Source: DATGZX01 sp035296965 (GTDB lineage: Bacteria; Planctomycetota; Planctomycetia; Gemmatales; Gemmataceae). Taken from it: a stretch of DNA of 64,000 nucleotides. Positions 43,957 to 53,163 of the stretch are shown here, piece after piece. The notes beneath the pieces were generated by a model, which had not been told where the DNA came from, did not search any database, and worked only from the letters and a program-made list of their open reading frames with translations. Numbering within the stretch: position 1 is the stretch's first letter; every line of letters begins with the position of its first letter. The DNA lies in the NCBI GenBank assembly GCA_035296965.1, contig DATGZX010000087.1, forward strand, positions 23,917-87,916, given 5' to 3'. The position numbers were made by a program, and so were the translations under genes.

Positions 43957-45285
43957 ATGCCCGTAGAAACGAAGGATAGCCCCCAGACGAACCGTGCGAG
44001 GACTGCGACGTTGTCTACGCCAGAAAGCGGCCCCGCCCAGGCAGCGGCGAAGCCGGATCCGGCCGCCATCAATGCCGATGAAGAACGCCTCGCTCATGCC
44101 CTCATTAGCCGCGGATTGGTGACTCGCGAAGAAATCCAACCTTGCCGTTTCGGGCCGATTACGCGCAGCAGCGCCGAGTCCTTTCTGACACGCCTCGTCA
44201 AAGCCGGTTCGCTGACGCCAAATCAAGCGCGGCGTGCCGGTCAAGAGCTTTCCGCACTCCTGCACCAACAAATCCCCGGTTACCAGTTCCTGGAGAAACT
44301 CGGCCAGGGGTCGATGGGGACCGTGTACAAGGCACGGCAACTGAGCATGAATCGCCTGGTGGCGGTCAAGATGATTCATCCGCGCATGGCAGCCAACCCA
44401 GAGCTGCTCGAGCGGCTGAAACACGAGGCGCACCTGGCGGCCAAGCTTAGCCATAATAATATCGTTCAGGCCATCGACGTCGGCTCTGCCGGCAGCCTCC
44501 ATTATTTCGTGATGGAGTACGTCGATGGAACAACCATCAAAGAGGAATTGGAGAAAGGCAAAGTCTACACCGAGAAGGAAGCGGTCGATATCGTCCTCCA
44601 GGTGGCCCAGGCATTGGAACACGCTCACCGCCGCGGCTTGATCCATCGGGACGTCAAACCCGGCAACATCATCCTTACCCCTGACGGAATCGTGAAACTG
44701 GCAGATCTGGGCATGGCGCGGGAGACGGCAGATGAGGACATGGCCCGCGCCGAAAAGGGCATGACCATAGGCACGCCCTATTACATTGCCCCTGAGCAAA
44801 TTCATGGCCAGGAAGACATCGATGCGGGCGCCGACATCTACTCGCTGGGAGCGACGTTTTACCACATGGTTACAGGGCAGCCTCCGTTCCCAGGAAGCAA
44901 GATCGATGTCGTTCTCGATGCGCACCTCGAACAAGAATTAACGCCCCCGGACCATCTCAATACGGTGTTGTCATCGGGACTGGGCGAAGTTGTGGAGTTC
45001 ATGATGGCCAAGGACCGCCGTCAACGTTACCGCACCGCCAGCGATCTCATCATCGATCTGGAACGCCTGCTCAACGGTGAGCCGCCCAAGCTTGCTCGAG
45101 ACCGCATCGGCGCCGGCACCCTGCGAGGACTGGCCAGCGGCGAAATGGACGAGGATGAGGGCGAGGGCCACGCGCGCGTATCTAAGAAAGCGGCCGGGAA
45201 CCATATGATCTGGATCGTTGTTCTCGCAGTCGTGCTCGGAGTCAGCGTCCTGTGCAATCTCATTTTGCTGGTGCGCCGTTCCTGA
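43957..45285 (+). CDS. Membrane-anchored Ser/Thr protein kinase
   Basis: A 442-residue Hanks-type kinase. Residues 1-105 form an N-terminal region with a helical part (HALISRGLVTREEI). The kinase domain (about 109-375) has the glycine loop GQGSMGTVYKA (116-126), catalytic Lys138 (VAVKMI), HRDVKPGN (220-227), DLG in place of DFG at 240-242, and APEQIHG. A C-terminal transmembrane helix follows (IWIVVLAVVLGVSVLCNLIL), so the kinase faces the cytoplasm. All catalytic residues look intact. A response regulator follows downstream, and a PP2C phosphatase is encoded elsewhere in the window. Confidence 0.92.
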   Translation: MPVETKDSPQTNRARTATLSTPESGPAQAAAKPDPAAINADEERLAHALISRGLVTREEIQPCRFGPITRSSAESFLTRLVKAGSLTPNQARRAGQELSALLHQQIPGYQFLEKLGQGSMGTVYKARQLSMNRLVAVKMIHPRMAANPELLERLKHEAHLAAKLSHNNIVQAIDVGSAGSLHYFVMEYVDGTTIKEELEKGKVYTEKEAVDIVLQVAQALEHAHRRGLIHRDVKPGNIILTPDGIVKLADLGMARETADEDMARAEKGMTIGTPYYIAPEQIHGQEDIDAGADIYSLGATFYHMVTGQPPFPGSKIDVVLDAHLEQELTPPDHLNTVLSSGLGEVVEFMMAKDRRQRYRTASDLIIDLERLLNGEPPKLARDRIGAGTLRGLASGEMDEDEGEGHARVSKKAAGNHMIWIVVLAVVLGVSVLCNLILLVRRS

Positions 45286-45344
45286 TGGATCGCTTCATCA
45301 AGCGCACGGACCCCCTTTAACTTCGAGCAAAGCTTCGACTTTCC

Positions 45345-45372
45345 TTGCAATTCAGTCGGCCTGTGATATCTT
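45345..45372 (+). promoter_or_regulatory. Possible promoter of the response regulator gene
   Basis: -35 TTGCAA (45345-45350), 16-bp spacer, -10 TATCTT (45367-45372); each hexamer matches the sigma70 consensus at four of six positions. It lies between the kinase stop and the response regulator start. Confidence 0.35.
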
Positions 45373-45443
45373 GCTAGATCGACCTTTTGCCCAAGTCGGC
45401 CGTGGAGCAAACCCGGGGAATAACTCAAAAGTTTGCGGGGAAT

Positions 45444-45878
45444 ATGGAAATGATCCTTGCCAACCAGCGACAGGAAAATTCAGAGACGGCAAAGCAACCG
45501 CCGCCGTTGAAAACCCGACCGGCTGGAATCCTTGTGGTGGACGACGAGGTGCCGGTGAGGACGCTGCTGGACATGGTCCTGCGCCAACACGGATTCAGCG
45601 TTTGGCTGGCCAGCGGTGGACAGGAGGCTCTCGATCAGTACAGGCAGAATCGCGAAAACATCGGCCTTGTCCTACTGGATGTGCGGATGCCGGACCTGGA
45701 TGGCGTGGAAACGTTAGCAGCTCTTCGCGGAATGAATCCATCCATTCAGTGCTGCTTCATGAGCGGCCACAGCGGCGACTACAGCCACGAGCAGCTCCTC
45801 GAATTGGGAGCAGCGCGAGTCTTCGCGAAACCGTTCCGCCTCGCCGAATTGCTTCAAGTGGCCCGCCAGCTGATTTAG
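45444..45878 (+). CDS. Single-domain response regulator (CheY-like)
   Basis: A 144-residue receiver domain without an output domain. The acidic pocket is Asp33/Asp34 (ILVVDDE), the phospho-acceptor Asp79 (VLLDVRMPD), with Ser107 (CFMSGHSG) and Lys129 (FAKPF) in the usual places. It probably relays phosphoryl signals to another protein. The start is uncertain: ATG codons at 45444 and 45450 both lie close to GGGG, and a TTG at 45387 opens the frame. No histidine kinase is encoded nearby. A 71-nt perfect hairpin begins within its stop codon. Confidence 0.88.
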   Translation: MEMILANQRQENSETAKQPPPLKTRPAGILVVDDEVPVRTLLDMVLRQHGFSVWLASGGQEALDQYRQNRENIGLVLLDVRMPDLDGVETLAALRGMNPSIQCCFMSGHSGDYSHEQLLELGAARVFAKPFRLAELLQVARQLI

Positions 45879-45947
45879 AGCGTATCCGAATAAGGGGGAC
45901 AGGACCTCTAGTTCAAAGGTCCTGTCCCCCTTATTCGGATACGCTCT
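45877..45947. repeat. Perfect 31-bp inverted repeat, REP-like, possible terminator
   Basis: Arms 45877-45907 and 45917-45947 are perfectly complementary over 31 bp around a 9-nt loop. The arm contains AAGGGGGACAGGACCT. The left arm starts inside the TAG stop of the response regulator. The right side runs into a T-rich stretch (TTTGGCTCTTTTTC), so it may also terminate transcription. The GGGGACAGG core resembles palindromes associated with REP-associated transposases. Confidence 0.8.
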
Positions 45948-46016
45948 TTGGCTCTTTTTCTATCGATCTGGAGAAATGCTCTTGCCCGTCTTCAGCTGCG
46001 GTCAGAGGAATGCCTT

Positions 46017-46718
46017 TCATTCCGGCAGATAGAGAACCCGCCCGCAACTTTTGCAGAGCACGAACTGGCTCAGCATCAGGTCATTGAAAGCTTGTGCAGT
46101 GATCTCCGTGTAGCACGCCATGCAGGTGCGGTTCTGCACCTGGGCCATGGCCTCTTCGCCACGTGCACTTACCTGCCGGTCATAGAGCGGACGGATATCC
46201 GGGGGCAGCCCTTCCTCGACAGTCGCAAGTGTGCGAAGTGCTTCCTGGAGCTGCTGGGCCAGATTCTCCGCGCGCCCCTGCAGGTTCTTCTCGAGCTCCG
46301 CAAATTCCGCTTTGGCTTGCTTGACGTTCTTTTCAGCCTCAGGAATCTGAGCGGTGCGCTCCTCGATCTGGCCCATGATTTCAAGGATTTGATCTTCCAG
46401 TTCTTGGGATTTCTTGCGATCGCTACTGATCTCAACCTTGAGAGCGTCGTACTCTTTCTTGGAACCGGCTTTGTTCAACTGGTCTTCGTGTTTGGTAATT
46501 TGCTGCAGGTTGGTCTTGAGTTGCAGCTCTTTTTCGTGGCTCGAAACCTTTAGCCGCTTGAGCGTCTCCTGCGCTTCACGGAGGGCCTCTTCCTGTCGGG
46601 CGACCTTGGCCTGCTGAAGCTTAGTGAGCTGTGGAATTCGGTCGATCTCGGCCTTCAAGTTCGCCGCATGTCGCCGTAAGCGGTGAATTTCACGCAGAAT
46701 GGTGGCCGGACCAGCCAT
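46017..46718 (-). CDS. Coiled-coil protein with C-terminal C4 zinc ribbon
   Basis: A 233-residue protein. Residues 1-180 form a long coiled coil (HRLRRHAANLKAEIDRIPQL and onward); the C-terminus is a C4 zinc ribbon with CMACYTEI and CKSCGRVLYL, the layout of the zf-RING_7/CT398 family. Members are conserved in many bacteria, and their role is unclear; nucleic-acid or protein binding is assumed. The ATG at 46718 follows GGAGG. It lies just downstream of the rpoD terminator on the same strand, and the REP-like hairpin at 45877 separates it from the response regulator. Confidence 0.8.
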   Translation of the reverse strand: MAGPATILREIHRLRRHAANLKAEIDRIPQLTKLQQAKVARQEEALREAQETLKRLKVSSHEKELQLKTNLQQITKHEDQLNKAGSKKEYDALKVEISSDRKKSQELEDQILEIMGQIEERTAQIPEAEKNVKQAKAEFAELEKNLQGRAENLAQQLQEALRTLATVEEGLPPDIRPLYDRQVSARGEEAMAQVQNRTCMACYTEITAQAFNDLMLSQFVLCKSCGRVLYLPE

Positions 46719-46852
46719 CGCGGATGCCTCCTTCGAATTTCGGGAGCCAGAGATTCATGGCTGCGGCGGACGTGTCACGGCCTAGAATGCAGGGTGTAAA
46801 CATTCTCGTCTCTTCCAGCCGAATAGTGCTGCTATTCATTACTGTATAGAAA

Positions 46853-46882
46853 CAAAAACCGCCGGTCGAAGAGACCGGCGGT
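46853..46882 (-). terminator. Rho-independent terminator of rpoD
   Basis: Minus strand: ACCGCCGGTC and GACCGGCGGT pair perfectly over 10 bp around a 5-nt loop, followed by five or more T. It starts 8 bp after the rpoD stop. Confidence 0.85.
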
Positions 46883-46890
46883 CGCAAGCG

Positions 46891-48546
46891 TCAGCGGCGT
46901 ACAACTCCATCGAGGAAGCCCTCGAGTTGCCGGCTGCGCACGGGATGTTGCAACTTGCGCACGGCCTTGGCCTCGATCTGGCGAACGCGCTCGCGAGTCA
47001 CCTTGAAGATGCGGCCGACCTCCTCAAGAGTGTACGTGTAGCCGTCTCCCAGACCGTAGCGGAGCTTGATGATCTCCCGCTCGCGGTAGGTCAACGTCTT
47101 GAGCACCTGCTCAATTTTGTCCTTGAGCATTTCCTGGGTCGCGGCACTGACCGGCGACTCAGCGGTATCATCTTCAATGAAATCGCCAAAGTAGCTGTCT
47201 TCACTTTCCCCCACCGGCCTATCGAGGCTAATGGGATGCCGGCTGATCTTGAGCACGCGGCGCGTTTCTTCGATGGTGATCCCAGCTGCCCGGGCCGTTT
47301 CTTCAATCGTCGGCTCGCGGCCCATTTCCTGCAGAAGCTTCTTGGAGACGTTGCGCAGCTTGCTCATCGTCTCAATCATGTGCACAGGAATGCGAATGGT
47401 ACGGGCCTGGTCGGCAATCGCGCGTGTGATCGCCTGGCGAATCCACCACGTGGCGTAGGTGCTGAACTTGTAACCTCGGCGATATTCGTACTTGTCGACT
47501 GCGCGCATCAGCCCCGTGTTGCCTTCCTGGATGAGGTCAAGGAAGCTCAGGCCGCGATTGCGATATTTCTTGGCAATGCTGACCACAAGACGCAGGTTGC
47601 CGCCGGAAAGGGCGCGCTTGGCCTCTTCGTACTCCGCAAATCGTTTCTTCACGATCTCCACGCGTTTGTGGAGAACGGTGGGCTCCTCGAGCGTCATGAG
47701 CATGAGGTCTGCCAGCTCTTTCTCGAGGTTGGTGCGGTCTTCCTTGGCGCTGCGCAGCCCCTTCAGATCCTCGATCTGCTGCTGGAGCTCGTCCATCCGC
47801 GCCGAGATTTGCTCCAGCTTCTTCATGAGCGGCTGGACCTTCTGGGTGCGGATGCTCAACTCTTCGACGAGGGTAACGGCCTTACGGCGGCGCAGACGCA
47901 GGTTGCGCCGCAATCTACGCCTCTCGTCCTCGGAAATGCGCAAATCGACAATCTGCTCGAAATCCTTGTCGTTTTGCTCCATCAGATGTTCGAGCGTCTT
48001 CAGGTTATGGGGCATCCGCTGAAGGATCTTGTCTTTTTCGAGATTCTCGGTGAGCGATACCTTGACCGTGCGGTCGAAGGGTAGATCGCCCCGGTGGACG
48101 CGCCTTAGGGTGTCCACGACCTGGCGCAGGGCACCGTCACATTCGAGGACTTTCCGCCGGAAACGTTTGCGCGTGACCTCAATCTTCTTCGCGAGGGCAA
48201 TCTCCTCTTCGCGTTTGAGAAGAGGGATCTCGCCCATCTGCGTCAAATACATGCGCACCGGGTCGTCGATGCGGCGACTGTCCTCCTCCTCGATGAAGGT
48301 GATGTCGAGTTCGCGCGGTCCGTCCTGCCCCGCAGCGGCAGCGGGACCGGCCTCGCGTTCCTCGGCCTCTGTCTCATCGATCAGCTCAATGCCATGCTCT
48401 TCCAAGATCAGGAGAAGCTGATCGAGCTTTTCAGGATTGACGGCGTCGTCGGGCAAATACTCGTTGACCTGACTGTAAGTCAGGTAGCCTTTGTTCTTGC
48501 CCGAATCGAGCAACGCCTTCAGGCCTTCATCCATTTTCAAATCCAT
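46891..48546 (-). CDS. rpoD: RNA polymerase primary sigma factor
   Basis: The housekeeping sigma factor, 551 residues from the ATG at 48546 (GAGGAGGGCTTTG upstream). Region 1.1 (acidic N-terminus) is followed by region 1.2 (IDDPVRMYLTQMGEIPLL), a non-conserved insert with coiled-coil character, region 2 (NLRLVVSIAKKYRNRGLSFL, then FSTYATWWIRQAITRAIADQ), region 3, and region 4 with the HTH (EEVGRIFKVTRERVRQIEAK). It gives core polymerase its promoter specificity. Upstream on the same strand is dnaG, 62 bp away, the classic macromolecular synthesis pairing, and a strong terminator follows it. Confidence 0.95.
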   Translation of the reverse strand: MDLKMDEGLKALLDSGKNKGYLTYSQVNEYLPDDAVNPEKLDQLLLILEEHGIELIDETEAEEREAGPAAAAGQDGPRELDITFIEEEDSRRIDDPVRMYLTQMGEIPLLKREEEIALAKKIEVTRKRFRRKVLECDGALRQVVDTLRRVHRGDLPFDRTVKVSLTENLEKDKILQRMPHNLKTLEHLMEQNDKDFEQIVDLRISEDERRRLRRNLRLRRRKAVTLVEELSIRTQKVQPLMKKLEQISARMDELQQQIEDLKGLRSAKEDRTNLEKELADLMLMTLEEPTVLHKRVEIVKKRFAEYEEAKRALSGGNLRLVVSIAKKYRNRGLSFLDLIQEGNTGLMRAVDKYEYRRGYKFSTYATWWIRQAITRAIADQARTIRIPVHMIETMSKLRNVSKKLLQEMGREPTIEETARAAGITIEETRRVLKISRHPISLDRPVGESEDSYFGDFIEDDTAESPVSAATQEMLKDKIEQVLKTLTYREREIIKLRYGLGDGYTYTLEEVGRIFKVTRERVRQIEAKAVRKLQHPVRSRQLEGFLDGVVRR

Positions 48547-48608
48547 CAAAGCCCTCCTCACCTCGAGTCCTGACACCCACAGCATTGGAGATATCAGGCG
48601 TCATGTCC

Positions 48609-50399
48609 TCAGTTTGGGTTCTGCAGCCGCCGGAGCAAGTCCAGCGCGGCTGCATGGTTATTGGCGGTCAACAACTGACTCTTCAGCTCCTGATGCTCCG
48701 GCTCGAACCGGTATTTGCGCTGGAACCGGGCGAGCAAGAGCCGCAACCAGGTCTCCGGCTCGCCCTGCATCTTGCCGACTTCCTGCAGTTCCAGAGCCTT
48801 TGCCACCAAGTGCGTGTTGTCCATGCGCGAGCGCAGGAGGTCGAGGGTAGGCGGCTCACCTTCGGCCTGCAAAGCATAGAGACCTTCCAGCAGCGTACGC
48901 AAGCCCGGGTGCTTCAATTGATCGGGTGTGATGAGGGCAGCCGCATCCGCTACAAGAGTCGGATTGGCCAGCAGCAGCTCGAGCAATTCACGCTCTTCCG
49001 CAGGCGCTGGAGCGGCGCGGACCATGGTTTCTGCCTTCGCTTGGCCTTCAGCCGCAACCGGAGCTTTGCGCTCGCGCATCTGGGTGCTTTCATGCAGTTC
49101 TCGAAGCCGCGCCCACAAGCTTTCTTCCTTGATCGCCAGGCGCTGGGAAATCCGAGTGATAGCCAGCTCCCGCTTGATGGCGATCGATTGCCCGGGCATC
49201 TCCGGAACAAGGGCGATCACGCCAAGCACCGAGTCTATGGCTCGGCGCCGTCCCTCGATTCCCTGCGATGCATCTTTTGTCAGCACCTGGTCCAACTTGA
49301 ACTCCAGGGCATCGACCGCGCTCGTCAGCGCAGCCCGGAACGGTTCCGGGCCTTGCTGGAGCAATAAATCACAAGGGTCCATACCTTCCGGAAGGGTGGC
49401 GATCGCCAGGTCCACGTCCTGGCCGACAAAGATTTCCAGGGCCCGATCCACACCGGTGTTGCCCCCTGCATCGGCGTCGAACACCAATACTACCCGCGGC
49501 GCGATGCGGCGCAGGTGCCGCACGTGGCGGGCGTTGAGCGCGGTCCCCATGGTGGCCACGACGTTGGCAATCCCCATCTGATGGGCCATCAAAACGTCTG
49601 TATAGCCCTCGACCACGGCCAGAAAACCTGCGGCTGCTGCCGCCTGCCGGGCCTGGTCCAGTCCGTAGAGTAATTCGCTCTTGGAAAAGAGCGGGGTACC
49701 GCTTGAGTTAATATACTTCCCCCCCTGATCCGCGGAAGGGGAACTGGTCAGAATGCGCCCGCCGAATCCTACTGCCTGCCCTCGTGGATCCCGAATCGGA
49801 AACATGACGCGGTCCCGAAAGCGGTCGTAATAGCCCTGACCCTCGTTCCGAGCCAGCAACAAGCCTACCGTCTGCAGCAGTTCCGCCGACATGCCGGCCT
49901 GCTCCGCTTTGAGCCGCAGCCAATCCCACGACGCGGGAGCATAGCCGAGACCAAAGCGGCGCACGGTTTCGCCGAGCAGCTTCCGCTCTCCCAGGTAGCG
50001 ACGCGCCGCATCGGCGAGAGGCGAATCGAGGAGACAGGTGTGGTACTGCTCGGCGGCCCAGCACACTATATCAAGCATAAGGGCGCGGCTTTGATTATTT
50101 GGGGAATCTGCTCTTTTTTCTAAAGTTATTCCCGCGCGGCGCGCCAGCAACTCCAGCGCTTCGCGAAAATCAACGCGCTCATGCTCTTGAACGAAGGTGA
50201 TGACGTCGCCGTGTTTTCCGCACGACCAGCATCGGTAGTTTTGCCGGCGCGGATCGACGTCGAAGGACGGGCGATGATCGTCGTGGAACGGGCAGAGACC
50301 CTTGAATTTGGCACCGACCGGACGCAGGGTCACATAACTGCCCACGACGTCCACGATGTCGTTGGCCTGCTTGATCAGGGATACCCGATCGTCAGCCAA
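48609..50399 (-). CDS. dnaG: DNA primase
   Basis: Makes RNA primers for chromosome replication. The N-terminal zinc-binding domain (CPFHDDH, then CWSCGKHGD) is followed by the TOPRIM domain (LAVVEGYTDVLMAHQMGIAN, then VLVFDADAGGN with the catalytic acidic residues) and a C-terminal helicase-binding part. At 596 residues it has normal length. The start is TTG at 50399 with GGTGATCC upstream, which overlaps a small hairpin CCCGC-TT-GCGGG; this may lower expression. rpoD follows on the same strand. An rpsU gene, often first in this operon, is not seen upstream. Confidence 0.94.
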   Translation of the reverse strand: MADDRVSLIKQANDIVDVVGSYVTLRPVGAKFKGLCPFHDDHRPSFDVDPRRQNYRCWSCGKHGDVITFVQEHERVDFREALELLARRAGITLEKRADSPNNQSRALMLDIVCWAAEQYHTCLLDSPLADAARRYLGERKLLGETVRRFGLGYAPASWDWLRLKAEQAGMSAELLQTVGLLLARNEGQGYYDRFRDRVMFPIRDPRGQAVGFGGRILTSSPSADQGGKYINSSGTPLFSKSELLYGLDQARQAAAAAGFLAVVEGYTDVLMAHQMGIANVVATMGTALNARHVRHLRRIAPRVVLVFDADAGGNTGVDRALEIFVGQDVDLAIATLPEGMDPCDLLLQQGPEPFRAALTSAVDALEFKLDQVLTKDASQGIEGRRRAIDSVLGVIALVPEMPGQSIAIKRELAITRISQRLAIKEESLWARLRELHESTQMRERKAPVAAEGQAKAETMVRAAPAPAEERELLELLLANPTLVADAAALITPDQLKHPGLRTLLEGLYALQAEGEPPTLDLLRSRMDNTHLVAKALELQEVGKMQGEPETWLRLLLARFQRKYRFEPEHQELKSQLLTANNHAAALDLLRRLQNPN

Positions 50400-51125
50400 G
50401 GATCACCCGCTTGCGGGAATGGAGGAACCGGATCATGGAAACGCACGTTCCCCAACGAACTTGCTTCCAGAATCCAGTGCTAATCGCTATCGAGTCATCC
50501 GAGGAAGGCAAACGTCGACACTACCGCTCCGATCCGCCGCATCCGCCAACAGGCGTAGAAGGCTGGATCGAGGACAAATTGGCGGCATGAGCGCCTTGCA
50601 CTTGCGAGGGGCTCTCCTTGCCTGAGTGATGTCGGCAAAGAACACGGACAAGAACGTCCTTGTGCGTCGCTCCGATCACGCCAATTGTCTGCGAGCGTGG
50701 GCTTCGCCCTCCCTGGCACTCACCAAATAACGCTCGGGCGCGACTCAACCGGCTCGCCTTCCCTCTCTGCACCCCCGTCACGATCGTAAGCTTTGCCGGT
50801 TGCGCCGGTTACTACAATGCTGCCCATCCTTGTGTGAAAAATTATAGCTGGGGCGGGAAAATGCGTCAAGTTGGGGAATAAATCAAAGCTAATACGATTT
50901 CCGAATGATGCTTGTTCACACGGAAACAACGGCGCCGTCAAACCGCGGAAGCGCGCCTCGCTCCAGGACGGGACAACTCCAGCGAAACGCGCCAGCATCT
51001 TAGCAATTCTCGACATCTTCGCGCAATTTACCTCTTCTGTCGATTAGCACGAATTCAACCAATTGTGTTGAACTGCCGATCTCGTCGTTGCCGAAGATAA
51101 GTTCGCGAGGGCTGCTTGTCCACCT
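50400..51125. other. Gap without a recognisable gene
   Basis: The frames here are short, with arginine/serine-rich nonsense composition. I see no RNA gene. The left part must hold the dnaG-rpoD promoter on the minus strand, but I cannot place it confidently. A REP-like palindrome begins at 51126. Confidence 0.5.
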
Positions 51126-51205
51126 GGGGCATGGTTCAAAAAGGGGTCAGGCACCTTTGCCGGAACGGCCCGCAGGGTGCCTGACTCCATTTTGAACCAT
51201 GCCCC
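51126..51205. repeat. Long intergenic inverted repeat, REP-like
   Basis: Arms 51126-51155 and 51176-51205 pair at 28 of 30 positions around a 20-nt spacer. The arm contains AAAGGGGTCAGGCACC. It shares a GGGG-N-CAGG style core with the palindrome at 45877 but is otherwise different. It lies 73 bp upstream of the following gene. Confidence 0.7.
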
Positions 51206-51278
51206 GCCTGGGCAAGCCCCCTTTCACCTTGTAGGCGTCGCCGCACCGTCGCGCGCTGAAACCAAGAAGGAGATTGGG

Positions 51279-53153
51279 ATGACGAGGGAACGCAAGGGCA
51301 TCGGACTATTGGCGGGTTGTCTGGTTTTCCTGGCCGGCGGCAGCGTCGTGCACGCCGCCAAGTATACGGCTGCCGACATTCTTCGCCTCCGTCCGCATCA
51401 GGAAGGCGTCATCTACAGCACACCCTCGGCGCAAGAGCAAAGCTCCTGCACTGTTGAGTTGTTGAGCGGCGAACGTGGCGGCAGCGGCTGGCTCGTGCGT
51501 GATCCCCAAGGCCGTCCCTTGCGCAAGTTCTTCGATACGAATGGCGACCGGAAAATCGATGTCTGGTCTTACTACCTAGATGGTGTCGAAGTGTACCGCG
51601 AGTTCTCCTCGCAATACGATCCCAAGCCCGACCAGTTCCGCTGGCTGAACAGCGGCGGCATGAAGTGGGGCGTTGACTTGAACAAGGATGGCAAAATCGA
51701 CGGCTGGAAAATGATCTCCGCCGAAGAGGTGAGCCAGGAGATTCTCCTGGCCGTCATCAACCGTGATTTCAATCGCATCCAGGCTCTCTTCATAACCGAG
51801 ACGGAGATCAAGGCGCTCGACCTGCCGGCCGCGGAAGCCGCACGCCTGCTGGAGCTGCAAAAGCAGGCCTATGCCAAGTTCCAGAACACCGTTGGCAAGC
51901 TGACCAATATTAATGACAAGACCCGCTGGCTGCACCTGGAAACGACCGCGCCACAGTGCGTGCCGGCCGAAACTCTCGGCAACAAGCAAGACGTGATCAA
52001 GTATGCGCGCGGCACCATCCTTTGCGAAACGAACGGCAAGAATGACTGGATCCAGACCGGTGAATTGATCAAAGTCGGCCTGGCCTGGCGAATCATTGAT
52101 GCCCCCACGATCGGGGACGGCATGGGCGATCTGGGCGCTACGCCGACGGATCCGGCTGTCCAGGCATTGCTCGACCAGTTGCGCGACCTCGACGCCAGGG
52201 CACCCAAGGGCGTGGACGCTCCTGGTCCGAATACCGACATCGTGGACTACAACCTGCAGCGCGCTAATCTGCTCGAGCAGATTGTGGCCAAGGTCAAGCC
52301 GGAAGAACGCGAACAATGGATTCGCCAGGTGGCGGATTGCCTGAGCGCCGCTGCCCAGAACAGCCCGGACAACGATCGGAAGGCTTACCAGCGCCTCGCA
52401 CGCCTCGAGGAACAGATCATCAAGGCCGTGCCGAACACTCCCGTCGCCGCTTACGTGACCTTCCGCGAAATGTCGGCGGACAATGCGGCCAAGCTGGCCA
52501 AGCCTGGTCCGGACATCGTCAAGGTGCAGGAGCAATGGCTGGAGCGCCTGACAAAGTTTGTCGACGCTTACCCTCGTGCCGAAGACGCCCCGGAAGCCTT
52601 GATGCAGCTGGGCATGGTGAGCGAGTTCGTCAACAAGGAGACCGAGGCCAAGAAATGGTACCAACGCCTGGCGAAAGACTTCTCGGATCACCCGCTCGGA
52701 GCCAAGGCCCAGGGAGCGCTGCGCCGACTGGATCTGGAAGGCAAGTCCCTGGAATTGTCCGGCTCGCTTCTGGACGGCGGTCGGTTCAACATCGAGCAAC
52801 TGCGCGGCAAGACCGTCATCGTCTACTACTGGGCAAGTTGGAACAAGGATCGCTGCGTAGGCGACTTCGCGACCTTGCGGCTCCTGCTGGACAAGTTTGC
52901 CGCCAAGGGCCTCGCGCTGGTCTGCGTTAACCTGGATAATACCGCCGAAGAGGCCAACGCCTTCCTGCAGCGCTCGCCGGCTCCCGGCTTCCACCTGTTC
53001 CAACCGGGCGGACTGGAGAGTCCGCTGGCAACCCAGTACGGAGTGATGGTGCTGCCCAACCTGTTCCTGGTTGACAAGGACGGCAAAGTGGTCAGCAGGG
53101 CAATTCAGCAAGTGGGAGGCTTGGAAGACGAACTCTCCAAGCGGCTCAAGTAA
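51279..53153 (+). CDS. Exported protein with EF-hand-like loops and CXXC-less thioredoxin fold
   Basis: A 624-residue exported protein. The signal peptide is GLLAGCLVFLAGGSVVHA. Two calcium-binding-like loops occur early (DTNGDRKID and DLNKDGKID), then a helical middle with a TPR-like stretch (about 385-495). The C-terminal 140 residues match the TlpA/thioredoxin fold (GKTVIVYYWASWNKDRCV, then VMVLPNLFLVDKDGKVV), but the expected WCxxC reads WNKDRC, so both redox cysteines are displaced or lost. A non-redox, binding role is inferred. The ATG at 51279 has AAGGAGATTGGG upstream; the start at 51177 would lie inside the REP-like palindrome. Confidence 0.83.
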   Translation: MTRERKGIGLLAGCLVFLAGGSVVHAAKYTAADILRLRPHQEGVIYSTPSAQEQSSCTVELLSGERGGSGWLVRDPQGRPLRKFFDTNGDRKIDVWSYYLDGVEVYREFSSQYDPKPDQFRWLNSGGMKWGVDLNKDGKIDGWKMISAEEVSQEILLAVINRDFNRIQALFITETEIKALDLPAAEAARLLELQKQAYAKFQNTVGKLTNINDKTRWLHLETTAPQCVPAETLGNKQDVIKYARGTILCETNGKNDWIQTGELIKVGLAWRIIDAPTIGDGMGDLGATPTDPAVQALLDQLRDLDARAPKGVDAPGPNTDIVDYNLQRANLLEQIVAKVKPEEREQWIRQVADCLSAAAQNSPDNDRKAYQRLARLEEQIIKAVPNTPVAAYVTFREMSADNAAKLAKPGPDIVKVQEQWLERLTKFVDAYPRAEDAPEALMQLGMVSEFVNKETEAKKWYQRLAKDFSDHPLGAKAQGALRRLDLEGKSLELSGSLLDGGRFNIEQLRGKTVIVYYWASWNKDRCVGDFATLRLLLDKFAAKGLALVCVNLDNTAEEANAFLQRSPAPGFHLFQPGGLESPLATQYGVMVLPNLFLVDKDGKVVSRAIQQVGGLEDELSKRLK

Positions 53154-53163
53154 TGTCCTCGGG

